NCBI GenBank assembly: GCA_020086605.1
Contig: JACBWW010000002.1
Location: 42,568,037-42,632,036, forward strand
DNA length: 64,000 nucleotides
Reading direction: 5' to 3'
Origin: Lanius collurio
Lineage: Eukaryota; Chordata; Aves; Passeriformes; Laniidae
Positions 59,539 to 64,000 of this stretch are shown piece after piece. Every line of letters starts with the position of its first letter. Position 1 is the first letter of the stretch. Below the pieces are notes generated by a model. That model made no database searches. It saw only the letters and a list, made by a program, of their open reading frames with translations, and was not told where the DNA came from. The position numbers were made by a program, and so were the translations under genes.

Positions 59539-60720
59539 AGAATCATTTAGGCTGGAAAAGACCTTTATGATCATTGAGTCCAAGTGTTAACCCAGCACTG
59601 CCAAGCCACCACTAAACCATGTCCCCAGGTGCTATATCTACATGTCTTTTAAATACCTCTAGGGATGGTAACTCAGCCACTTCACCAGGAGCCTGTTCCA
59701 GTGCTTAACAACCTTTTCTGTGAAAAACATTTTCCTAATATCCAGTCTAAACCTCCTAAAGTGCAATTTGAGGCCATTTCCTCCTGTCCTATTACTCATT
59801 AACTGGGAGAAGAGACCATTTCCCACCTGGCTACAAGCTCATTTCAGGCAGTTGTAGAGAGTGGTAAGGTCCCCCTGAGCCTCCTTTTCTCCAGGCTAAA
59901 CCCCCAGCTCCCTCAGCTGCTCCTTGCAGAAGTTGTGCTCCAGACCCTTCTCCAGCTCCACAGCCCTCTCTGGACACACCCCGGCACCTCAATGCCTTCC
60001 CTGTAAGGAGGGGCCCAGAACTGGACGCAGCATTTGGGGACTTACTCCCCTCATCCAGATCAAAGACAGAGACAATAAACAGGGCTGGCCTCCAATGCAG
60101 AGCCCTGAGGACATCCCCCCCACCAGTGACCGGCCACCTGCTGGATGTGACTCCGGTCACCACCACTCTCTGGGCCCAGCCAGGTTTTACCTGTGAACAG
60201 TGCACCCATCCAAGCCATGAGCAGCTGGTTTCTCCAGGAGAATGCTGTGGGAAATTACACCAAAGGCTTTACTAAAGTCCTGGTAAGTACATCCACTGCC
60301 TTCCCCTCATCCATTAAGTGGGTCACCTCATCACGGATGGAGATCAGGTTGGCCAAGCGGGACCTTCCTTTCACCAACCTGTACTGCCTGGGACTGATCC
60401 TCTTGCTGTCCTGCATGTGCCATATGATGGCAACCCAGCTGATCAGCTTCATGATTTCCCTGGCACTGAGTTCAGACTCCAGGTCTGTAGTTCCCTGGAG
60501 ACTCCTTCAGCCCTTTTTGGGGATGAGCTTAGTCACATTTGCCAACTTCCAGAAAACTGGGACCTCCTCAGCCAGGATTGCTGGTAAGTGGTAGAAAGTG
60601 GCTCGGAGAGCACGTCTACCAGCTCCTTCAGTACCCTTGGAGGGATCTCATCCAACCCCACAAACTTGTGTGTGTCTAAATGGTGTAGCAGGTCTCGTTG
60701 GTGCTTGTTTAAGTATATCC
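59539..60720 (-). mobile_element. CR1 LINE, 5'-truncated and internally deleted, reverse transcriptase relic
   Basis: On the + strand it begins with the reverse-complemented CR1 3' end (AGAATCATTTAGGCTGGAAA) and runs about 1.2 kb into coding remnants. Read on the - strand, fragments match the CR1 ORF2 reverse transcriptase: a LDTHK...PPRVLKELVDVL region near 60.6 kb, then a KGRS.LANLIS...VDEGKAVDV-like block near 60.3 kb, then a short VFDLDEG piece near 60.05 kb. That piece jumps straight into the 3' region, so the catalytic FADD segment and following sequence are missing. Frameshifts separate the blocks, so the element is dead. The right border is approximate. Confidence 0.88.
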
Positions 60721-63700
60721 AAGTAGCTTTTAGTGCTATAACTTTGATGTACTCCACTTGGCATCTGTTACGCAGGTTCATAGGTACATCAGTGCAGTGA
60801 ATTTGGCTGTCACCGTGGGGACATGGATGTGTCCATGGATGGAAATGGATCCCCATGGGGATGGGGACTGAAGTGCTTCCTGAATGAGCAGCTCAAAACT
60901 GAGGCCACCTCTGAAAGCAGAATGTGAGTATGCCTCTTTGGCTTATGCCAGACACTGGTTTGTTGTGGGCAATGGAGAAGGGAGGTTGAAATCTCTGCTT
61001 CTGTTTGTCCCCTTAATACAGGAGCTGATAACTTTGCCCAGCATAGATATTTCAAAACTCAAAAGATGAATCAATGAAGTCCTTGTGGTGCTGTGTGGCT
61101 GAAACTATGTGTATGGGCTGGGATTCCTTGGCTGTTCCAAATAAATACTTAGATTTTTGTAGCTAAGAAGTTACTAATGTTCAAACTTGCTTATTTTTCA
61201 CTTCACCCTGTTAAAGTGTAAAAGGTGGCCTGATCTATTTCTGCTCTGGTGCTGTCAAAGAAATACTATGCCCTTATGTTTAAATTCATATTTATTTTAA
61301 ATATATAGAAGCTAGAATAACATGCCTTACTTAAACTCCTATTATTGTAACTGATGTTTAATGTTATTATTACTTAAATATTTTTATAAATGGGCAAGAC
61401 CAGTATAAGCTCTGATTTAATTTACCAGTTTTAGTACTTCGTGATTGTATTTCATGAGGCCTTTAAAATAATGAATTCAAAAGGCTAGGCCTGGATGCAT
61501 AGATGATTCAAAGCACCTGAGCTTGCATCCTAAAGGACAAGATGCTACAAGGGGCCAACCAGTTCCAAGGGGCTGCACTTATTCCAGTGTGTGCCTATTT
61601 TTAAGTGTGTCTCCAGATACAGAGCTTGAACATTGCTATTATATCTCTCCTGGTGCTTTGAGCAGAAGGAGTGTTTGCTCTCAAGCTACAGAGCAGGTGA
61701 TGTGGCCTGTGCAGCAGGGGGGCACTGGGCCATGCAATCCCTGAGGATTAGAACTCTCAGCAATTCATCTGTGTGATACTAGGTCTAAATTCGCCTTTTG
61801 TCCATTGCCATTGTGCTACTCTGCAAGTTATTCCCCTTCCTTTGGGCAGTCGAGAGCGGCTCCCTCCTGGGTGCTCATGTTCCTCAAATCCCTGCAGTTG
61901 CTGCTGCCTGCAAAGAGGCCCTGCTGAGGAAGAATCCCTGCTGCTCTCAACATTGTGTGCAACCTTGTTGGAGCCCCTTGTTAAGTGGAGGAAGAGCTGG
62001 TGGCATTCATTTATTTCAGTGGCCTTGCCCCACCTGGGGTCTGGCAATAGAGCAGGGGTGGTGTGAGCTCCTGAGGTGAACTGCAAATGTAAGGGCTGTG
62101 GATTTAAACCTCTTGTGTCTTCTGATCTCAGAAATCGTCCCGACATCTCACATTTGCTGTTTCCCTCCTGGGTTTTGATGCACTTTAGCCTGAAAAGCCT
62201 GATTGATGTGAAGCCCTGATGGAGTTTTCAGTTTCTGCACTTGCTCTGGTTTCACATTGTATTTTAAGATCAGGAGAGCAAAGATTCATGTCAGATGTTG
62301 TTGCCTCTGGTGTTTTCCCACTTCCTCCACCCAAGCCCATGCTATCTGGAAATGGGTCCGCCCTTCCGTAGGAAACCCAGACAGCAAGGAAGCCATGGCC
62401 TCTTCATGTTTTTAGATTTAGGTGTGCCTGGCTGAATATAGATTTCCTCAAAGCTATCACGGCTCTCAGACTGGTTTGCTTTTACTTCAGAGGTACTGAA
62501 GTAGTATTTCAGTGTATTGAACCAGATGCAACTCTTGTGTGTAACCTGTCCAACAGCAGGAGGGGAGATGGGAAAGACAGAAACTGTGTAAAAAGACTCA
62601 GTTCTTCCATACCTTCTCTGTAGAACAGTGACTGATCTGTAGCTGATGATCTGAACTGAGAATTTCACTCCCTGCTACCAGATTTTGCCATATAGAGAAT
62701 TAGTAAAGAGAGATCTTGGAGCTCTAGCCTGCCTGTGTATGGGTGCAGCACCTAGAGCTGATTGTTGACATAAGGAAAAGGATGTACATCCTGGGCTGTG
62801 CTGTCCTGCCTGAAATCCCTGTTCTTGCTGCAAAATACTCCAAATTAAATGTGGGACAGGAAGCTACTCACTATGGAATAGGAACTTGAGATGTACCCCT
62901 GCTGTCTTCTGCAGACAACCAATCCTTCTGGAAGCATATGTGTCTTCTCCCAGAGACTGTCCAGGGAGCCCAAGATCCTAATTCAGGAGCAGCAAATCAT
63001 ACCTAACTTGGAACATCACCCTCTGAAGGTTTTCAGAGGTTGCAATGTCTTTTTTTTTGCTAACATGGCAGCAAAGGCTCTTTCCTATTAATTGGCAGAC
63101 AAGCGGATTGAGACCTGGAACTGGAATAACACGGGAAAGTTGCAAAAGCACAGGAACAGGTCCTTCAGGAACTTCTGTCCTCTTTGAGGTTGCAAGTATG
63201 GCAAAGGGGCTTCCATAAATCTTCCTGTTTGATCAGGCAAAGGAAAAGGCAGACAGCCTTACCTGAGATATGTGCTCTGCTCCCCTTAGCCACCAAAGGA
63301 ATCCAGCTGGGACAACACAAGCTCTGGCCTGGTTTATTTACCCTGCCTTCAGTACTCAGCTCCCACAGGTATCTCTGTGCTGCAGAAATTAAACCATTAG
63401 CCAGTGTTGGCTTCTGTGGGAAGTCATCCTATGCAGTGGTCTTTAGGAATTGCCTTTTAGGGACAGATCATCTCCTTTTCAGGGTGACTGGTTACCGGTG
63501 TCACAATAGGGTTGAATCAATGGTTTTGGTAGTCCCTGGCTCTGAGCCCAGCTCTTGTCTCTTGTCTTTCCTGTGTTGATGCTTCAAATCCAGTTCATCT
63601 GCCTCCCAACAGTCAGCCCTCAACCATGTACTGGCTTGAGAAAGCTTGACTCAGTTGACCAATCTATTGTTCCCATTTGTTTGTGTGTGTAGTTTTTAAC

Positions 63701-64000
63701 AGGAAAAGGTGTGGGGTTTATCCATGGCATCAGAGAGCACTTATCCAGGACAGCTGGTCGTGCTGATCTGTGTGCTATGTCCATATTAATAAAAGCTTTA
63801 TAAATCTTGTGTGCTCTTTGTAAACTAAAACTAAAACATCTTCCAATGTGTAAACACAGATATTAGGAAATACAGGTGATCTACTCTTGTTCTTAGGAAT
63901 GAGCAGTTTTCCTGCCTACCTCTGTACTTTTATGTCAGAGGCATCATTTGATTTAGATTTTGAACAAAACCTCTTTGACTCTGGAATTTACAGTCATCCT
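60721..64000. other. Intergenic region after the CR1 copy
   Basis: Nothing recognisable as a gene. It includes a small palindrome at 60849-60862. TLR5, the usual 3' neighbour of DISP1 in mammals, would be expected on the - strand, but its leucine-rich repeats and TIR domain are not in this window. Confidence 0.45.
60849..60862. repeat. Perfect 14-bp palindrome
   Basis: ATCCCCATGGGGAT is its own reverse complement and sits in a short ATGGA-rich stretch just beyond the CR1 border. Confidence 0.6.

Noticed and set aside
59831..60205. 124-codon - strand frame and other frames around 59.9-60.9 kb
   Set aside because: These are decayed pieces of the CR1 element, not host genes.
63184..63579. 131-codon + strand frame near the right end of the window
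   Set aside because: It lacks an ATG at its proposed start and shows no domain or family similarity. There is nothing TLR5-like in it either.
1..64000. CRISPR arrays, bacterial operons, tRNA/rRNA genes
   Set aside because: No regularly spaced repeats, Shine-Dalgarno-linked gene strings or cloverleaf-like sequences were seen. The window is vertebrate nuclear DNA.

Overview
This is nuclear DNA of a vertebrate, most likely a bird. Its one recognisable gene has large introns with GT/AG borders. The scattered repeats are CR1 LINE pieces with avian-type 3' ends and an ERV-type LTR. The gene reads as DISP1 (Dispatched 1), the 12-pass RND-family membrane protein that releases cholesterol-modified Hedgehog ligands from the cells that make them. 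I identified it by reading the exons and comparing them with vertebrate DISP1 from memory; no database was used.

Layout: 1-11.9 kb is AT-rich and I recognise no gene in it. A CpG-dense block at about 11.88-12.42 kb looks like the promoter and non-coding first exon, with a good splice donor after 12325. Seven coding exons follow on the + strand: 19489-19994, 36606-36635 (a 30-nt microexon), 40212-40335, 41386-41513, 41940-42037, 44059-44156 and 48811-52455. All six introns between them have GT/AG ends and matching phases. The joined coding length is 4629 nt, which is 1542 codons plus stop with no frameshift or premature stop. The last exon carries most of the protein. Several poly(A) signals follow the stop codon.

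Intron 2 (16.6 kb) holds most of the intragenic repeats: a CR1 fragment (29.1 kb), a composite TA/GA microsatellite (28.5 kb), a short CR1 3' tail (31.06 kb), a probable solo LTR (32.8-33.1 kb), and an inverted partial copy of that LTR's 3' part (34.6 kb). Downstream of DISP1 the window is intergenic, with an internally deleted antisense CR1 at 59.5-60.7 kb. TLR5, the expected 3' neighbour in mammals, is not visible.

I found no convincing undescribed system. The points most worth a second look are the in-frame 30-nt microexon just before TM1, the conserved furin-type site with a changed P1' side, the Cys/His-rich N-terminal cytosolic region, the poly(A) signal overlapping the stop codon, the LTR pair in opposite orientation, and a possible unannotated small exon in intron 1.
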